64,000 bases of DNA from Salminus brasiliensis (GCF_030463535.1 NC_132892.1:28068841-28132840), one strand, 5' to 3'; shown: positions 10,411 through 39,966, numbered from the stretch's first letter. The notes: generated by a model not told the origin, from the letters alone. Program-made: numbers and translations.

Positions 10411-13400
10411 ATGGGAGATGTAGTTGAGCTTCAGATAACTCCTGAAACTCCAGGAAGGCCCTCCATCCGCAATCCATTCGAGAGTCCTACAGACTACCAC
10501 CATCTGCATGAACCTCTTGTCCCCAGCCCATCTGTGTTCAAGTGTGCCAAGGCCTCGTCAGCTGTGAGTAACGAGATTGCTTCCCTTCTGGGCCGTCGTT
10601 TCTGGTTGTGTGGTTCTGTAGATCCCATTGATCAAGTTTTAGAGCCTGGGGGGGTTTTTTCTGGTTGACCTGGTGACCTAGCAAAGGAATTTGTATTTCA
10701 GACACCAGCCAAGTTCAAATGGTCCATTGATGAACTGGCAAACCTTCTCCCAGTGCACATAGACCCAGAGGACATTCGCCGACAAGCATTATATCTAAGC
10801 CAGACCAGGTAAGACCTGCTGTGAGAAGATTACAGCTGGAGGATGTGTTTATGTGGTGCTCTGCACACTTTTTTTTTATTTATTTATTTATTTATTGGTA
10901 CTGACAAAGAATGGATGTGAATCTTTAGTGAAATTAATTTTCATTTAGACAGATCTGTAGATGCCTCATAGCTTTTTGATGTTCTTGAGTTGGTTTCATG
11001 TTTTTTAGCATCTAATTTTGCATTGAAGAGTCTAAAATGTTGCCTAATAAACAGCAAGCCTGTTTCAGTAGATACTTGGCTAATAGAAAGTACTTAAATG
11101 TGCTGATGTTTCATGTTTTCTTGTAGTCCTCTCAAGTTTGATCTAAAACCTAAATTAATGAAAATAATAATCAGGCCAAAGATCTGCCAATTTAAGAGTA
11201 AAAAAAGTGAATCTGTTTGTTTAAAAATCTGATTGGTGAATCGGATAATGAAGTGCGGTGTTACAAGGCTCAATACCAATCAGCACGGTGTCTGAACATT
11301 AAAAATGCTGATTGCCTGAACTTCATTGACCTTGATTGAGTCTAATCTTGGGTTGAATTGCAGTGTTGGTGGCAAGTCCCCATTAGACGTTGTTTATTTT
11401 TAGTTTTTCTTTTAGAATCAGATTTAATTTGGTGTTAATAATATTGATATTTATTGGAATTTAATTTTCTTTTTTATTCAGCAACTTTATTATTTTTTGC
11501 TTGTTTTTTTTTCATACTAAATCACCTTAACTTTTTTTTTTTTTTTTAAATATATATAATAACTTTTTTATTTTAATTTTTTAAATCAAGTAAAGTATTA
11601 AAAGTTAGTTTTTAATTGCTTGACTAATTGTAACACTGGGAAAAGTTCTGACCCTTACAACTCTGTGCAACTGTAGTTCTAAAAGTGTCTAATTTTTATT
11701 ATATTGTTTTCTTTCCTCAAGGACGGACACTGACATTGAGGAAAAGCGCCAAAATGCTATAGAACTGGTAAGATCTCCTTCTCTCTGATCTATTATATCT
11801 GTAAAACTTTCCCATGATTTCATGTGAAATGTGGCGTCTGATTAATTGTATTTTTTACCACAGTTTTTCACTAAAGGTGCTATAGTTCCTTCACCATGGG
11901 CGCCACCAGCAAGCAAACCATCCGTGCAGCCTCACTTAAGTAAGTCATGCTGCTGCAGTCGTTGGAATGTGTTACTACTTAAACTAATAAGTGAAATGAT
12001 CAGAAGGCATTTTTAAATGTATTGTATCCATATTATTTCAGGTTCTTTATCTCCAGTTATCATGGAGGAACCCCAATCAGCAAAGAAAATCAATGGTTTG
12101 TGTCACACATCTGTTCCATAGTGAATTAGTAGCTTGTTTTGCTATTGCCATATATTTCACACATCTGAATAATCCCTGTTTTTGCCTATTGTTTGGATTT
12201 CAGCAACTTGTCAGACAATCCTGTCTTTACCTGTGGACTTTGATCTTGAAAAAGTTTTAGGTAACTGGATTTGTCCTTATCCCCCCCCCCCCATTATGCA
12301 TTGTTGAAAATATATATAAGTATATTGACTTGTCTTTCAGTATCCCTGAAAAAATGTTTTTGAGTTTGAGCTTAAAAATTTTTTAATTTTATATTTTACC
12401 GAAGCCATTTATTTTAGCCTTTGGTGAAATTATTGTGAAATTACTTTTCATGCCTTTGCTGTAGTATTTTGTTTAGTTTTGTTTTTTTTATGTTAAAAAC
12501 AATTTTGCTTTTTGTGAATATTTATTAATAAATGGTCCAAAATTACTATATTTATTATTATTATTATTATTATTATTAAATAACAATAACAACAACAACA
12601 ACAATAATAATAATAATGTGTGTTAGCTTAGGGCAAACATTAACTTGTGGCTAGTGTGTTTAAGCGGGACACTATAAAATGCAGCTTTTGTCATTTCTAG
12701 TGTTTAAACTGAACTTAAACTACGCTTGGAGCTTTTATTTATTTGTACTATATCAAAAAATAAATATATTCCAATTCTGAGTTTTGTGAATTATTACCCC
12801 TTATAAGCTACCATTACAGAGATACTAAGTGATGCTGTGGCAGCACTGTCATGCTTATCTCATGGTCCATCTAGGTGATTACTACAAGACAGAGGAGATT
12901 TCGGAGCAGGTGCAGGAGAGCCTTAGTTCATCCTCTCTGAGGCGGAAGTTGTTTCTGGACGGCCACGGCAGCGGCTCTGAGTCATCCACACCCCCCAGCC
13001 CGGACAGAGAGGCCCACGATGGCGGCAGAGAGATGATGTCCTCAGTTATTGTCTCGCCCCCGAAGTGTGGAATCACAACCGCTACTCCTTCCTCTGTGAG
13101 TGCTGGAAATATTTACATTTTTCACTAATTTGGTCAGGAGCTACGCAGCGAATTGCAGTTGTCGGACAAAAAATACCTTGTATCTCCAATTTTACTAAAG
13201 GAGGGGAAAACCAGAGGTACGAGGTCTTTGCATGACAGTAATGATATATAGCCAACAAGCAGTAGAATATTAAACCCACCAATTAGGATCATTATGTATA
13301 AAAAGCTGCTTCAAAGGGTTCTATGAGTGAAGAACCACTTTCAGTTCCATGAAGAACCATGTTTGTGATGGAGACGTGTGACTTCACATGAAGAGAAAGT

Positions 13401-16400
13401 ACTTTAGACCTTTAAGAGGTTTTTACACCCACATCATCTCTATTACCAACATGTTTTTTTCATGGAACCCAAAGTGGTGGTTCTTTGGCAACATTCAAAG
13501 AACCCTTTGAAGTACCTTTTTATTTTAAAAGTATTTTCAAGATTTCCTAACAACTGCACTCTGACGGTAAAGTTTGAGGCAATTAAGTCAAAGTCAACTT
13601 TATTGTCAAAACGGCAGTATGTTCAGGACATACACAGGATTGAAATTGCGTTACTCTCAGACGCATGGTGCAAAAATAAACATCAACATTTTAAATAAAC
13701 ATGAAAACATGAAATAACACTAAGCATAAAAAAATGGTATGGTAATGGTAATTTGTGGGAATGTAAGAGCATAAAATGTTTGTACAAATAAATAGAGGTC
13801 CCTGACATTGACATCAGAAGTAAAGTGGCATATGTAGCACTGTACTTTATAACGTTTATATATAGATATACTTATATATAGTAAGTGATCTGCAGCAGAT
13901 AAACAATCTGGGTATGGTTTGTGCAAATATGAACAGTAGTGCAAATTGTAGCTTATAGACTTAAGGTGTCCAGTTTCTCAGTGATGATTGTTGGCCATCA
14001 GCTTTCTTTAATTGCTAGCTGCATTTAGGTCTAATATTAACATGAAAACTGAAAATAAATAAATTAATAAATATAAAAAACTTTATTGAATTGCTTGAGA
14101 TTTGGACATTAATTTATTATTGTAATATTAGTTGTATTGTATTTGAGTCTTATCTTTAAGGCTATGTCTCTTTGCAAGTAGGAACCTTCTCCTACATCTT
14201 TGGTTAGTGTATTGTTTACTTCTCTTTTTCACAGGGCCAGTTCTCATCCAGCCCTATCCAGGACCGGAATCGGGCATACAGTCTGGGCAGCATCGCAAGT
14301 CCTATGTTTCCAGAAAGGTCTTCTCCGGTGTTTCAGTCGCCTACTCTGTCCCCTATAACCCTTCCGCATTCCCTCACTCCTCTATCAGGTGAATATCCAG
14401 CTGTTGTCCTATGTTTGATTATTTTTATAATCACGGTGATCCCCAGTCCAGTCCTTTGGACACCCAGATTGTCCATATTTCATTCTGTCCTGGCTCCCAA
14501 CACAGCTGTAGCTAAGAATCTTGAAAATGAAAGTGGTCATTATATTAAAAAATTGAAGTAGGTATTATGCCTATTCATGGTGTCTGACATGTTCATAAGT
14601 TAATGTTATATCAGCATATGTTTTAATTTCAGACCTACTACAAACAATTGGCAAATTATTAATATTTTAAACAGAACTATAAAGATCCTAGGACAGAACC
14701 CTGGTGCACCCCAATAATTGTAGGTCTAGCGGTCTAGTGATATCGGTGCCCTTTCCTTCACTCTATCCTCATTGAAAGGATTTATTTAATCTAAAGACTG
14801 GGACTTTCTCTTTCTACCTCCCCCCAACCCCCCAAGGTGAGAGGAAACGGCTGTCCTTCCTGACCCCTGATGTTCTACCATCAGGTGGCCGAAGCATGGC
14901 TCTGAACCGCTGTGGTGAAAGCCCCTATGTGGAAGGCTGCTCTCCAATCCGAAGCTGCTCCCCTCTCCACCCCCGTTCTAGGAACAGGGGCTGTGCCTGG
15001 GGCTCACCTGCCCACATCTCCCCAATTCTCCCAGACCTCCAGGACAAGGAGAACATCCACCCAATTGAACCGTTACCCACCATGGACCTGGACGCTTGCT
15101 CCCCTGTGCCACAGCGTGAGGGCCTCCGGCCTAGTCCCAGCAATAGCCCAGCCTCCATGCCCGACTTGGAGCAGATGGAGCAAGAAGAGCCTGTGGAGAA
15201 CAATCTCAGTGGTGTACGGCTGAGGAAAGGACATGAGGAAGCTGAAGAGGAGGTCGAGGAAGCCTGTCGCTGGACTCCAGAGGGGGATACAGCATCACCA
15301 GTGCGGTTGACCAGCTCTCGGACGGGCAGCGTGTCCAATGTGGAAAGCACGCGGATGTTCGTCTCTCTGCTGGCCGAGGGGAGCATTACACCATACGACG
15401 TTAGCATGCAGGTTGGTATGCGTACGGTCAGATGACTTCGGTTGTTAAACGTGAATTCTCAGTTAGCACTTTTTCCCCCCACAGTTATCCAAGGAATGCT
15501 GAAATATACAGAGCTGCTTTCCTGGATATTAAGGAATAATGTGCTAAAACATTGAATAGCTAGCAAACAAACGGCCACCAGTTAGCATTATGCTAAAGAG
15601 GTCATGCCAGCTGAGGGTAGCTTACTTTCATGCATTAGCATGTTTTTACTCACGCTCTTCTATGCTAATGTATGGTGACTAGCTTTAATGCACTGTTAGC
15701 CACAATGCTGTCTGATGGCTGCTAGCTTAACTTCATTGTTAGCCACAGTTAGCATGGACTGACCAGTCAGTCTGGTATTTATGTATAACTTTATGGTTAA
15801 TATGATGCCTTCATGCACCTTTAGCCACAGTAGCATGTTAACTTGCTAGCTTGTGGCTAACTTTGCATGAATGCTATTAATCAAATTAGCATGTTTAGTC
15901 AGTTAGGTCTTTATGCTAGCTTATGGTTAATGGCTTTCATGCACTGTTGGCCACAGTACTATCTGATGGCTGCTAGCTAGCATCATCGTTATGTCCTCTT
16001 TTGTCACTTTCACTTGAAGGCCTGGTTTTATCGGGCTAATTGGGCTGTGGATGGCGGTCAATAAACCTAAGAAATTCTGACCTAGCATGCTAATGACCAA
16101 TGAGCTTGTTGGCAACAGTTAGCATACTGCTAATCAAGTAATTAAGGGTGATTCATGGTTTTCGTTCGTCATTAGGTACTATAGCTATTGGCTATAATTA
16201 GGAACTTTTGAATAATCTTTTAATTAATTAATTTATTTTTAAATGTGAGATTCTAACCGACTTCAGCTAATGTCTTCAGGCCGGTCAGGGTCTAGGCCTA
16301 TTGCGTATCTAGACCGGTTCACTGGCTTGCGTCTGATCCGTCCCTCGTGTTCTGTGTCCAGGTGGACAGCGGTTATAACACGTACTCTACGTGCACTACC

Positions 16401-16862
16401 AGTCTAATGGACGGCATCAGTTCAGACAGCCAGAGCAAGGAGCTGCAGGACACACACACGGCCGAGGAGGGGCCCAGTTACAGTAAACACACTAAGGCAA
16501 AGGTAACGAGCACATGCATGCACGGTTTCACAATGGACACTACTCTAGACCCATTCACTTTCACATGTTCCTTTATTTCATTAAATGTTTGGGCTTGGGG
16601 TGGGGGGGATTGTTTTTTTTTTTTTTTTTTTTGGTGGGGGGGGAGGTGGTTCTCACCTGTTGATAGATTAAGCTAGCACCATTTATATTCACAGCGATGG
16701 CACACATGAATTAATTTAGTAATACCTAATATGGTCACTGTATACAGCAGAATGGAAGGACAGTAGGCACCAAATTTCACACACCAAAACCTCACTGTTG
16801 TCTTTCAGTTGGTCCCCACTGAACACGACGGACGGATCAGGGACTTCTCCTCGGTTCTCTAA
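10411..16862 (+). CDS. bora: Protein aurora borealis (Aurora A activator), 11 exons, 545 aa
   Basis: Bora binds Aurora A and lets it phosphorylate PLK1 at the G2/M transition. Exons: 10411-10563, 10702-10808, 11722-11767, 11864-11939, 12042-12095, 12204-12260, 12875-13095, 14235-14388, 14837-15411, 16362-16502, 16809-16862; they sum to 1638 nt with every phase closing (human about 559 aa). The N-terminus shows QITPETPGR and NPFESP; residues 103-114 read [12 protein letters not shown], placing the CDK-type serine of the SPW motif at 112, the known activating position in human. Exon 6 gives [13 protein letters not shown], exon 7 [12 protein letters not shown], and exon 10 the DSGYNT phosphodegron (residues 483-488) recognised by beta-TrCP after PLK1 phosphorylation in the family. 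The large exon 9 is Ser/Pro- and Glu-rich and poorly conserved. A GTG-initiated extension from 10387 is not used because the family starts at MGDV. Intron 9 is full of degenerate GCTAGC/TTAGCAT repeats. Confidence 0.95.
12545..12618. repeat. Compound (TTA)n, (AAC)n, (AAT)n microsatellite in bora intron 6
   Basis: TTA units run from about 12552, followed by AAC units near 12590 and AAT units to 12617. Confidence 0.8.
13311..13510. mobile_element. 200-bp MITE with TCAAAGGGTTCT termini (bora intron 7)
   Basis: Bounded exactly by TCAAAGGGTTCT at 13311 and its complement AGAACCCTTTGA ending at 13510. Subterminal parts (AGAACCACTTTCAGTTCCATG and CATGGAACCCAAAGTGGTGG) are also complementary, so most of the element is a long imperfect hairpin. 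It has no coding frame. AAAGGGTTCT-like blocks recur in dis3 intron 1. Confidence 0.7.
13580..13955 (+). mobile_element. Dispersed repeat, TTTATTGTCA type, copy 1
   Basis: GTCAACTTTATTGTCAAAAC leads into an A/T-rich stretch ending GAACAGTAGTGCAAATTG. A similar start (AGAGTTTATTGTCATGTGC) and comparable tail occur at 63165-63445. It may be a non-LTR element 3' end; this is not established. Confidence 0.4.
14640..14730 (-). mobile_element. LINE reverse-transcriptase fragment in bora intron 8
   Basis: On the minus strand about 14720-14685 reads [11 protein letters not shown] before a stop, a decayed form of the RT motif GVPQGSVLGPL. Only a short fossil remains. Confidence 0.5.
15540..16150. repeat. 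Degenerate TTAGCAT/GCTAGC repeat in bora intron 9
   Basis: TGGCTGCTAGCTTA, TTAGCCACAGT and TTAGCATG recur about every 60-130 bp (for example 15717, 15742, 15822, 15949, 16103). This looks like an old, strongly diverged tandem repeat filling most of the intron. Confidence 0.6.
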
Positions 16863-17339
16863 CCTCCCAAAGCTCAGAAGAACAGAAATCTTTACACTGT
16901 GATTGTTTTTTTTATAGATATATATATTTGTGTACATGCAGGTCTCATGCTGTTGAATGAAATAGTGAAGTTGGCGTTGTTGGCACAGGTGCGTTTTTGT
17001 TTTTTTTAAATTCCCTCCGTACCAAAAGTTGTGCTAATGTGAAATTCTGGCTTCAAAGATGTGATGAAATTAATATCGGAAACTGCGAAAACTTGACGTT
17101 AAACCTTGAGGTATGCTAACTTCTATTTAAGCTTTTTAAAAAAAACAAAAAACATATACATTCAAAATCATCAAATTATTTTAATGAGTTGTTCCTTTTT
17201 GCAATTTTTGTACATGAATTTATGCTCTTAGTTATTTATGAATCCTAATCATAACCACTAAAATGCATGTCTGAGTGATGATTCGCATGTTTAATATTGC
17301 TCTGTGTGGTATTACGCTTGTATGTTTCTGCTGAATTGC

Positions 17340-17345
17340 AATAAA
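17340..17345 (+). other. Poly(A) signal of bora
   Basis: AATAAA lies 478 bp after the bora stop codon. It is followed by T-rich and GT-rich sequence (TTTTTTTTGTGTGTGG at about 17388), a plausible downstream element. Confidence 0.6.
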
Positions 17346-18484
17346 GGATTTTGACATGAACTTTAATTTCTGTTTGTAATTAAACATTTTTTTTGTGTGT
17401 GGAGTCATACCAGGTTTTAGGTGGTTTTATAAGCTCATGTCTGAATAACTAAAAATGCACACAAAAACATGGTCACAAATCTTTGTATCTTCTTATGGGA
17501 TGTTGATTAGTAGCAATTTTAATGCGTTAAACATTTCCAATTACTGGTATCTGTGATCATAAAATATATATTTTTTTAATGTGATCTAAAACAAACTCCT
17601 GCAGTTCTAGTTCAACAGTGCTTTTTATCCCTTGATTACATTAAACTGCAATACAAAGTGTTCAAGTGGAGATATCCTGTGGCCCTGTCCAAGCATGTCC
17701 ACATATTTTAAAAAAAATGAGTCTTTTGTCTGCATTAAATGTGTGAACTTTTTACTAACAATATCAGCAAACCGGTGTACACACAGAGCACAAATGGTGT
17801 CTTACCAGTTCTATACTGGTGCAGCCCAGTAATCTTATTTCTATGCTGCCTTGCCCACAGCTGTCCTGTCCCACACTCGTTGTAAAGACTCAATACTGGC
17901 AAAAGTATTTGGACACATACAGGAGCTTTTATAGCATCCCATTCTAAATTGATAGTCATTAATATAGAGTTGGTCCCCCTTTGCAGCTGTAATGGCAGGC
18001 TTTCTACACCCCACTCTGTGGTCTAACATGTGGGTGGCTGAGTTGCTCTCTGTGGTCTTTAAGTGCTTCCACTTTTTAATACTACCACTCCCAGCTGATG
18101 GTGGGATATAGGAGGAAAGAAATTTCACAAACGGGCTTGCTGCAGCGGTGGCTCCTATTACATACAGAACCACGCTGGAATTCAGTGAGCTCTTTAAGAA
18201 GCACCCGTTCTTTCACTGATGTGTGTAAAGGCAGATCTGAGACAATAGGACTGAATGAAACACCGGAATTAACTGATTAAGAGATCCGAATACTTTTGCC
18301 TATGTGGTTTATCTTTTTAATGCTTTTAAACTAAATGAAGAAACAACAGAATCAGACGAGCATTTTAACTGTACTCCATTATCTGAATTTTAAGAACCTT
18401 TATCGTGAAGAGCATGCTGAAGTATAGAGAAGTTAGACACCCTTTCTGATCCATTGAGAAGCACAGTGTTCTGTTAAAACAATT
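17345..18484. other. bora-dis3 convergent intergenic gap
   Basis: No exon is visible. 17885-18310 is a degenerate dispersed element: it starts GGCAAAAGTATTTGGACAC, continues AGCATCCCATTCTAAATTG and TTTGCAGCTGTAATGGC, and ends ATACTTTTGCC, giving roughly 15 bp inverted termini. The rest is AT-rich and featureless. Confidence 0.55.
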
Positions 18485-18489
18485 TTATT
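18484..18489 (-). other. Poly(A) signal of dis3
   Basis: AATAAA on the minus strand lies 379 bp past the dis3 stop codon. The bora and dis3 signals face each other across about 1.1 kb, so the two genes are tail to tail without evident overlap. Confidence 0.55.
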
Positions 18490-18867
18490 GCAGTTGCTCC
18501 TTTTTTTCTGGTGTAAAAATTCATTATGGATCTGTGAATGAAATCTGATCTCCACTGAAGAGCTTTTGGTCAGTTTTGTACAAACAAAGCCTTGCATTCA
18601 AGACTCTGATAAGAGCCACTCACAGAAACAAGCCCTTCATGACTACACTTCATGGGCATCCAGAAGACCAGCCTGTTGCCTGTTTTTATGAACCTGAACA
18701 TTTCCCTTATGGAAAACATCTAAAACTGATACACAGCAACTGTCCCTGTGGTTTACACAAGCTGTGTCCACAAAAGCAAAAAATATATATATATACATTC
18801 ATTTCTTTAAAAAATGAACATTAAAATAGAAAGAAACTAAGATGACCCTGTAAGGTAGTTGTTGAAC

Positions 18868-34781
<15,914 letters not shown>

Positions 34782-35379
34782 GGCTCAGGAGGCTTTATTC
34801 CGACAGCAGCTCCTGAAACACACAGCAAAACACACACACACGCACGCAGCGCTCCGGAGACCCACGTGTGTGTCCATCCGGGGCAACTACAAAATATGTC
34901 CGGGGTGGTACAACGACCAGCCGCAAGCGGGTTGCTACAACAGCCGCCACGTTTTCTCAAAGCTGCTCAAATTATTTTTGACTAAATAAATCCAATAAAG
35001 ACCCATTAATCATCGTGTTGTTGTATCGTGTAATCCTAAATGAACGCAATATGTGGAAAAAATGATGAAGCTGGGTGCGCTTCAGAGGTTTGACCGCTAG
35101 AGGGAGACACTGTAGAAGAGTTCTCAGAATTAAAGGGGCAGTCCAGCCAGACTCGAAACCCCCCTTCTGACGACGTATCTTGGAGGTGGGAGGAGCTTTT
35201 TTTTTTTTTTTTAAATAAAAACAACCTTCAAAACAGTTTCTGTATAATAATAATAATAATAATAACAACAATAATAATCACAGCATCTAAAATAAACAAA
35301 AATTTTTTTTATGGAATACTTTATGTTTTAATTAGCTTTAAAAGTTTGAAAGTACACTGCGCACAAAGAAATATGCACA

Positions 35380-36690
35380 TTTAATAGTAATATTCACATT
35401 AATAAATAGTGTGCATACTGTAAAATTAGTGTGCATGTGTTCATACATATATAAATATAAATATATATATATATTTATATAAATATATATAAAATACTAA
35501 ATACTATACAAAACCTGAAATCTGTAAGCAAATTAAATAGTACTCAAAAAGCAGTATGCATACTTAAAAATATAATTAATGATTAGAAAAGAAGTATGCA
35601 TACAATAGTAGCAAAAGATCCTTGTTGTGCAAAAAAACCTCTTATGTCCACTATCACCTTGTTACATGAAGTGAACTTAGTAGTTGTTTTTTACATTGTG
35701 TCAAAATGTCACGATGAACGGACCACAAGTTGATTGACGTTTTGTAAAATTAGTAATTAGTCATTTACTAAGGATTATTAGTATCATTACTAGCATGCAT
35801 GGTTAGAAAAGTAGTATGTGTGCTTTATATATACATCAAATAAAGTATACATAAAATAGAAAAGCCATATAGCAACCTCTTAGCAACACTGTAGCAATTT
35901 CCTGGGATACCATAACAATGTTTGACAATTTTTTGTAAAAACCCATTCAACCTCATTAGTAAAATTAGTAGGATGCATAGTTAGAAATGTAGTATGCATG
36001 ATGTGTCCATACCTAAAAAATCTAGTATGCATTATTACAAAGCAGTCTACATACTTTAAAAGTAGTATGTGTGATGTGTGCATATTTTAAAAATAGTGGT
36101 AAACATACTTAAAATAAATAGTATACATGGCTAGAAAAGCTTTCTTGCAACCACCTGGGATAACATAGCAACCAATATTTTGCAGGCATTTTGCAGACAA
36201 GCTAGTTCAAACCAATTTGTGTCATTAGTATACACGGCTAAAAAAAGCTTAACAAATCTAGTATGCACACTTAAAAGTAGTATACACAACAAAAAGCTAG
36301 TGTGCATAGCTTAAAAAAAGCCATCTAGAAGCCACCACAACACCACAACAATCACCTGGGATAGCATAGCAACCACCTCCCCAACCTAATAAGTAGCTAT
36401 GGTAGAATGCATCGTCAAAAAAGTAGTTTTCATGTTATTTTAAGTTCATACTCAAAACATCTAGTATGCATACTAGTAATATACATCCTTAAAATGTAGT
36501 ATACATGCTGTGTGCATACTTACAAAGTGGTATGTATGGCTAAAAAAGCCATGTAGCAACTACTAAGCAACACCATAACAACCACCTGGGTTACCATAGC
36601 AACCACCTTTCAAACACCATGCAAAGATAATCCAACCTAACTAGTAGCACTGGTAGTATGCATAGCCAGAAAAGTAGTATGCATGCAGTG
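35380..36690. repeat. Degenerate tandem repeat, units of about 200-230 bp, AGTATGCAT-rich
   Basis: AAAAGCCATRTAGCAAC followed by ACCACCTGGGATACCATAGC-like text recurs near 35860, 36130, 36310 and 36548, each unit also carrying several AGTATGCAT/AGTATACAT motifs. Units are strongly diverged. Confidence 0.6.
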
Positions 36691-36789
36691 TTTCCACCAG
36701 CAACAGCTGCTGTGAAAGAAGCCAGTAGAGTATACCTCTGGTTATATACAGCATAACTGCTGTGTATACAGTATATTCTTTGAAGTATT

Positions 36790-36829
<40 letters not shown>

Positions 36830-36956
36830 TGTATACAGTAGCCCACCACTAGATGGTAGAATAATTTCGTCATGTTTTGATGCCATGCCTAAATTCCACT
36901 CTTAGCAATGGTCTGAAGTCAAAACAAAACCACTGTGTCACTGTATGTGTGTCACC

Positions 36957-36987
<31 letters not shown>

Positions 36988-37324
36988 CGATATCCCAGAC
37001 AGACAGGTCACACATTACACCCTGGTGTGTCTCTGGTCTGACCTGTTTACTCACCCAGAAGAGTTTCTCATCATCATCTTCACCTAACTGCACCCACGCT
37101 GCAGCCAAACAACTACACACTGCCCTCGTGACTCATCCAGCAGCTCTATTTCAGGTCTGTTTACTCTGCTGCGGGTGTTTCATTCGACAGGCAGAGGGAT
37201 TCCTGCTGATCAGCTGGGCTCCACAATCATCAGCTACGCTTCCTTAATGCTCCTCACACATCCACAATGCTTACTTTGCTACAGATGAGACAGATATAGC
37301 TGCATATCTGGAGTTATATACATG

Positions 37325-37920
37325 CTATACAGTCATGTGAAACAACTGGGACACCCCATAAAAACCTTGTTCTTTTTGAACAGATTTCAACATCTGGAGA
37401 TTTGATCTTCAGGTAAACAACACTGAGAGATGGAGGTGACATAACTAAAGTCATTCAACTGAAGAAATGTCTTTAAGCATCATTTATAACATCTAAAATA
37501 GTCTAAAATTTAAGTCTGCAGATGATTTGGACATGGTCAGAGAGGATTCTGGAGAAGTCTGTCTTGTTTAAACCTTATATATTCAGCTTGGTTTGGAGTG
37601 GTGAAGATCAGATCACCATGGTTAGATCCAAAGAGCTCTCTGAGGCCTTCAGATAGAAGGTTGTTGAGACGAGGTGAGGGAAAGTCTGGGAAGGGGTTTA
37701 AAGAAATCTTAGAACAGTTAGACATCAGCGGTCCCAAGAGTAGACCACAGGATCAGCAAAGACGTCTCCAAGGATCCTAAAATCTCATCGTGGTATTAGG
37801 TAGCTCTTCCCACAGTTGATGTCAAAGTACAGACCAGGGGACCAACCAAGATTAGTTGAAGATAAGTTTACCACACCTTGACCAAGACCAGGACCTCTGG
37901 AACAATGGGCTCTAGTGTAA
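37325..37920 (+). mobile_element. Tc1-like transposase pseudogene fragment
   Basis: Left-end-like text (GTGAAACAACTGGGACACCC) leads into a decayed N-terminal transposase region: VRSKELSEAFR at about 37620, then SGKGFKEILEQLDIS near 37680-37725, recognisable as the helix-turn-helix segment of Tc1-type transposases. Frameshifts and stops interrupt it and the catalytic part is missing. Confidence 0.6.
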
Positions 37921-38639
37921 AGCCTTCCCAGAAGAGTATGTATAGGCTTCATTTCTAAAACCCTTCATATATAAATCAACTAACTCTATATATGGTCATT
38001 TTACACAGTTATCTGCTTACTTAGCCTGAAGTGGTCTGGAAGTCTCCATCGGCCAGCAGGTCCAGCATTACCCTGCCCTTTCACTCCACAATTAAGACCA
38101 GCCCGAGGACCATTGGACATGTAAATGGGTTCAAAGTGGTGGATTAGCTGCCTTATACAAAGCTTCCTTTGTCATAGGACTTTAGCTTCAGGATCTGATA
38201 CAGCTGTTTTAAGGGGTACCTTACCCAGAAGCTAGTTCGGCTTGGTTTGTGTTATGGGATCAAGCCAGATTACTTTCACTGTTAGCCATTGTAGCCTTTG
38301 TAGTTAAAGGTAATCTACTCTAATCCTAAAACCCTAATCCTGTGGGTCATATGTGGGCCCACACCTTATGTCCTCACTTTCATAGTATTATCATAAGTTC
38401 ATAGTATTTACTGACTGAAGTCTGAAGGTTAATACCTGAATAATATGTAGCACAGCGTAGCGGCCCTGAGCCCAGGAGCCAAGGCTTGCCATTATTGACA
38501 GACCTATGGATTCTGGACTTTGGGAGAATCTCAGAAATTTAAGCTTGGATGCCCACAAAAATGTACATTTTTAATATTAGGTCACTTTCTTCATATAATA
38601 ATTGGGTTATTTGAATCTAGTTTAAGGGCTTAAAGCAGT

Positions 38640-39345
38640 ATTATGTCAGTAATTGTATTGAGCTTTACGCTTTACGCACATTTCTGGACAAGCTGAGAAA
38701 AATAAAGAATAGTCAATGAAAGTGAAAGAAGCATGTGGACTGAGGTGGCAGATTAATACCACAGCATGTTATACAGATATTATGATAATATAATATTATG
38801 ATATATATATTATTATAAAGTTCCGCCCTTCAAAAAGAGCCAGTTAGCTTGATGATTACAAATAAAGTCCTGCCCTCCAACAAAAAACAAAACAAAAACA
38901 AAAACAGTCAGCTTGATGATTACAAGTAAAGTCCCACCCTTCAACAAAAATAGCCAGTCAGCTTGATGGTTACGAATATGTCAGTAATTGTATTGAGCTT
39001 TACGCGCATTTCTGGACAAGCTGAGAAAAATCTAGAACCGTCAATGAAAGTGTTACACTGTTACATTGTACAATTAGCAGCAAGTCGAGCCCGGAATAGC
39101 AACGATATAGATGGTTTCCTCCCTGTAAAGGAAGCACTAAAAGCAGTATCATGGGAAAATTGGAATTTCTTGCTCCTGGTCTCCCCCTACAGGCATAAAT
39201 AGTCATTTCTGCTTTAACCCACCCCTACAGGACAAGCTTTCCGCTTTACACGCATTTCTGGACAAGCTGAGAGATACATAACCGTCAATGAAAGTGAAAG
39301 AAGCATGTGGACTGAGGTGGCAGAGTAATATTACAGGATTTTACA
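38640..39345 (+). repeat. Triplicated block with outlying copies of the 50-bp metap1d repeat
   Basis: CATTTCTGGACAAGCTGAGA occurs at about 38680, 39006 and 39252, with TCAATGAAAGTG after each. Between the first two copies, 38815-38975 holds three units of the AAAGTCCCGCCCTCCAAC repeat that forms the large array at 41160-42300. Confidence 0.75.
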
Positions 39346-39403
39346 CAAATATTATGCAGTGTTGTGCAGTGTTACACAGTTCTCGCAAGCGCTTTACCAG
39401 AGT

Positions 39404-39966
39404 TACATACCAATGTTACATACCTTTGTTACATACCATTACATACCATTGTTACATACCAATGTTACATACATTACATACCATTGTTACATACCAATGT
39501 TACATACCATTACATACCTTTGTTACATACCATTACATACCATTGTTACATACCAATGTTACATACCATTACATACCTTTGTTACATACCATTACATACC
39601 ATTGTTACATACCAATGTTACATACCATTACATACCATTGTTACATACCAATGTTACATACCATTACATACCTTTGTTACATACCAATGTTACATACCAT
39701 TACATACCATTGTTACATACCAATGTTACATACCATTACATACCTTTGTTACATACCAATGTTACATACCATTGTTACATACCAATGTTACATACCATTA
39801 CATACCTTTGTTACATACCAATGTTACATACCATTACATACCATTGTTACATACCAATGTTACATACCATTACATACCTTTGTTACATACCAATGTTACA
39901 TACCATTGTTACATACCAATGTTACATACCATTACATACCTTTGTTACATACCAATGTTACATAGT
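39404..39966 (+). repeat. TTACATACC minisatellite
   Basis: About 560 bp built from TTACATACCATTACATACC and GTTACATACCAATGTTACAT modules (9- and 13-nt submodules). Blocks sharing AGCAGCAAGTCGAGCCCGGA lie on both sides (about 39077 and 39990), so the array expanded inside a duplicated segment. Long frames in all three plus-strand phases are repeat artefacts. Confidence 0.9.

Noticed and set aside
14896-15435. 179-codon frame as a stand-alone gene
   Set aside because: It is BORA exon 9 read into the following intron; frame and phase join it to exons 8 and 10.
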